Positions 62,067 to 64,000 of a DNA stretch of 64,000 nucleotides are shown piece by piece (the stretch's first letter is position 1; every line of letters starts with the position of its first letter). The position numbers and the translations under genes are program-made. Source of the stretch: an uncultured Bacilli bacterium (GTDB taxonomy: Bacteria; Bacillota_I; Bacilli_A; RF39; UBA660). Under the pieces are notes generated by a model, which had not been told where the DNA came from, searched no databases, and saw nothing but the letters and a program-made list of their open reading frames with translations. The stretch covers positions 1 through 64,000 of the forward strand of contig CAKOQQ010000007.1 of the NCBI GenBank assembly GCA_934101425.1, in the 5' to 3' direction.

Positions 62067-64000
62067 AATCCATTAATTCTTGTTCTAAAGCTTCTAATGG
62101 TTCATCTTTTAACATATCAACTTTTAAATCATAATCTGTTTTACGATATTTTTTAGCTCCTGTACCAGCAGGAATTAATTTACCAATAATAACATTTTCT
62201 TTTAAGCCATTTAAATGATCAACTTTACCATGAATTGCAGCATCTGTAAGAATTCTTGTTGTTTCTTGGAATGATGCAGCTGATAAGAATGAATCAGTTT
62301 CTAATGAAGCTTTTGTTATACCTAACAATACTGGTTTACCAGTTGCAGGTCTCTTACCGCTAACAATTAATTCTTTATTTACACTAGTAAATTTATTTAT
62401 GTTTACCATAGTACCAGGCAAGAATAATGAATCTCCTGAATTAATAATTTTAATTTTAGAAATCATTCTCTTAGCAATAACCTCAATATGTTTATCACTA
62501 ATATCTACACCTTGTGATGAGTATACTTTTTGAGTTTCAGATAAGATGTATTGTTGTACAGTAATTGGGTCTGTAACAACTAATAATTCTTTAGGACTGA
62601 TAGCTCCAAATGTTAACTTATCTCCAGCTTTTACTATAGATCCTTCTGATACACATAATTTAGAACCATAATTTGTAACATGTTCTCTTGTTTCGACATC
62701 ATTTTTAATCTTAATGATAAATTTGCCATTTTCATCTTCGATACTAATAACTTCACCATTTATTTCTGCTATTGTAGCTTTACCTTTAGGATTTCTAGCT
62801 TCAAATAATTCTTGAACTCTAGGAAGTCCTTGAGTAATATCATCACCAGCAACACCACCAGTATTAAATGTTCTCATGGTTAATTGAGTACCAGGTTCAC
62901 CGATTGATTGTGCAGCCATTATACCAACAGCTTCACCAACTTCTACTACTGAACCAGTTGCTAAGTTTCTACCATAACATTTAACACATACACCATTTTC
63001 TGTTTTACATGTAAGTAATGTTCTAATAGGTACTTTTGTAACTCCTGCTTTAATAATTTTATCTGCGATTTGTTCAGTTATATAAGTATCTTCATCTACT
63101 ATTACTTCCTTAGTTTCTGGATGTAATACTTTCTTATTAGTATATCTACCAATAATTCTATTAGCAAGTGATTCTATTACAGAACCATCTTTATCATCTA
63201 CAAATGCTTCTACATTTACATATGCATCTGTATGACAATCTTCTTCTTTAATAATTATATCTTGTGATACATCAACAAGTCTTCTTGTTAAATATCCTGC
63301 ATCGGCTGTTTTTAAAGCTGTATCTACAGCACCTTTTCTAGCACCATGAGTAGATAAGAAGAATTCAGATATTGTTACACCTTCACTAAATGAAGATACT
63401 ACTGGAATTTCTACATATCCACCACTTGGTTTAGCGAATAATCCTCTCATACCAACTAATTGAGTTTGAGAATTAATATCCCCACGAGCTTTACTCATCA
63501 TCATTATTGATACTGGGTTTTCAGGATCTGATTTAACAATAGTTTCAATTTCTTTTTGGATTTTAGCTTTTGCATTTGTCCAAGTTTCAACTACTTTTTC
63601 GTATCTTTCTTGATCAGTAATTAAACCTCTTTTAAATTGTTTATTTATTTGATCTACAACAGCTTGACTTTCTTTTAATACTTCAGGTTTAATAACACTT
63701 TCTTTTAAGTCACTGATAGCAATTGAAATACCAGACAATGTAGAATGTTTAAATCCTAAATCTTTAAGTCTATCAAGCATAACAGAAGTTTCTGTTGTAT
63801 GATATCTCTTATATATTTGAGCAATTAATTTACTTAATACACCTTTATTAAATGCTTCAACTAATGGCATACTAGCTATTTCAGCTTTAATATCTTTACC
63901 TTTATCTATAAAGTATTTACTTGGTACCATTACTTCAATATTTTCAGTACTTCCATCATTAATATATTGGAAAGTATCTGGGAATATTTCATTAAATAAT
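62065..64000 (-). CDS. rpoC: RNA polymerase beta' subunit RpoC, C-terminal part (cut by window edge)
   Basis: The reading frame continues past the window end; about 645 C-terminal residues are present. Visible landmarks are MMSKARGDINSQTQLVGMRGLFAKPSG (bridge-helix side), the trigger-loop region STHGARKGAVDTALKTADAGYLTRRLVDV, the zinc-site cysteines CHTDAYV, CKTENGVCVKCYGR, and GEAVGIMAAQSIGEPGTQLTMRTFNTGGVAG. It ends with an ordinary C-terminus and terminator. Confidence 0.97.
   Translation of the reverse strand, partial: LFNEIFPDTFQYINDGSTENIEVMVPSKYFIDKGKDIKAEIASMPLVEAFNKGVLSKLIAQIYKRYHTTETSVMLDRLKDLGFKHSTLSGISIAISDLKESVIKPEVLKESQAVVDQINKQFKRGLITDQERYEKVVETWTNAKAKIQKEIETIVKSDPENPVSIMMMSKARGDINSQTQLVGMRGLFAKPSGGYVEIPVVSSFSEGVTISEFFLSTHGARKGAVDTALKTADAGYLTRRLVDVSQDIIIKEEDCHTDAYVNVEAFVDDKDGSVIESLANRIIGRYTNKKVLHPETKEVIVDEDTYITEQIADKIIKAGVTKVPIRTLLTCKTENGVCVKCYGRNLATGSVVEVGEAVGIMAAQSIGEPGTQLTMRTFNTGGVAGDDITQGLPRVQELFEARNPKGKATIAEINGEVISIEDENGKFIIKIKNDVETREHVTNYGSKLCVSEGSIVKAGDKLTFGAISPKELLVVTDPITVQQYILSETQKVYSSQGVDISDKHIEVIAKRMISKIKIINSGDSLFLPGTMVNINKFTSVNKELIVSGKRPATGKPVLLGITKASLETDSFLSAASFQETTRILTDAAIHGKVDHLNGLKENVIIGKLIPAGTGAKKYRKTDYDLKVDMLKDEPLEALEQELMD

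Noticed and set aside
1..64000. Mycoplasma genetic code (TGA as tryptophan).
   Set aside because: TGA ends genes in several ATGA overlaps (23761, 24936, 42508, 48534), and tryptophans are TGG throughout.
1..64000. CRISPR arrays, insertion sequences or rRNA genes.
   Set aside because: I saw no regularly spaced direct repeats, no transposase genes and no rRNA-like blocks in the window.

Overview
This window is very AT-rich DNA (roughly a quarter G+C by eye) from a walled, monoderm, low-GC bacterium. TGA is used as a stop codon (for example ATGA overlaps at 23761, 24936, 42508 and 48534) and tryptophan is TGG, so this is the standard code and not the Mycoplasma code. MurF, an Amidase_3 hydrolase, a glucosaminidase, TagA/MnaA-type glycan genes, PASTA repeats, UPF0154, a XerD/dif pair, LexA and a B. 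subtilis-like elongator tRNA-Met all point to Bacilli. I infer a reduced-genome, gut-associated lineage near Acholeplasmatales/RF39, but no marker here proves that.

Positions 1-5620 hold a 5.5 kb filamentous-phage (inovirus) prophage inserted at the chromosomal dif site. It has an HUH-type Rep, a Zot-like assembly ATPase, a pIII-like adsorption protein, a 68-residue major coat protein followed directly by a terminator, several small proteins, a tRNA-like leader element, and a divergent promoter with two palindromic operators beside two HTH regulators. A full dif lies at 61-88 and a hybrid copy at 5585-5612. XerD, the likely partner recombinase, is encoded at 8532-9410.

Positions 5623-18350 carry an HTH protein beside dif, mnmA, a SpoIIM-like protein, xerD, rarA, holA, an amidase, queH, tRNA-Met, a DUF4352-type lipoprotein, folD and glyA. 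At 18361-18975 is a roughly 615-nt structured RNA with its own promoter and terminator. It lies just upstream of an OapA-like membrane protein, and I assign it as OLE RNA.

Positions 19018-25892 are a seven-gene surface-glycan operon (TagA/WecG, WecB/MnaA, glycosyltransferases, Wzy-like polymerase, acetyltransferase). A second three-gene glycan cassette (39879-43563: flippase, CDP-glycerol-type transferase, acyltransferase) is bracketed by 52-bp near-identical direct repeats. Positions 26029-34400 carry a seven-repeat PASTA protein, a compact flavin-based extracellular electron transfer set (FMN-binding lipoprotein, EetB-like, EetA-like, ApbE/FmnB), tgt, a GreA-like factor, a HipA-like kinase and murF. 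Transketolase and a LexA/small-membrane-protein divergent SOS locus follow, then rhomboid, rluD and lspA.

Positions 43605-64000 carry two very large surface proteins, RecD2, MtaB, RsmE, thioredoxin, CvpA, RNase HIII, LepB, a lipoprotein resembling GT80 sialyltransferases, and the 3' part of rpoC running off the window.

A recurrent design runs through the window: an extended -10 (TGnTAWAAT), 6 nt, GGTGAT, about 3 nt, ATG. It predicts mRNAs that begin at their Shine-Dalgarno sequence with leaders of about 9 nt. Gene ends commonly overlap bidirectional hairpin terminators.
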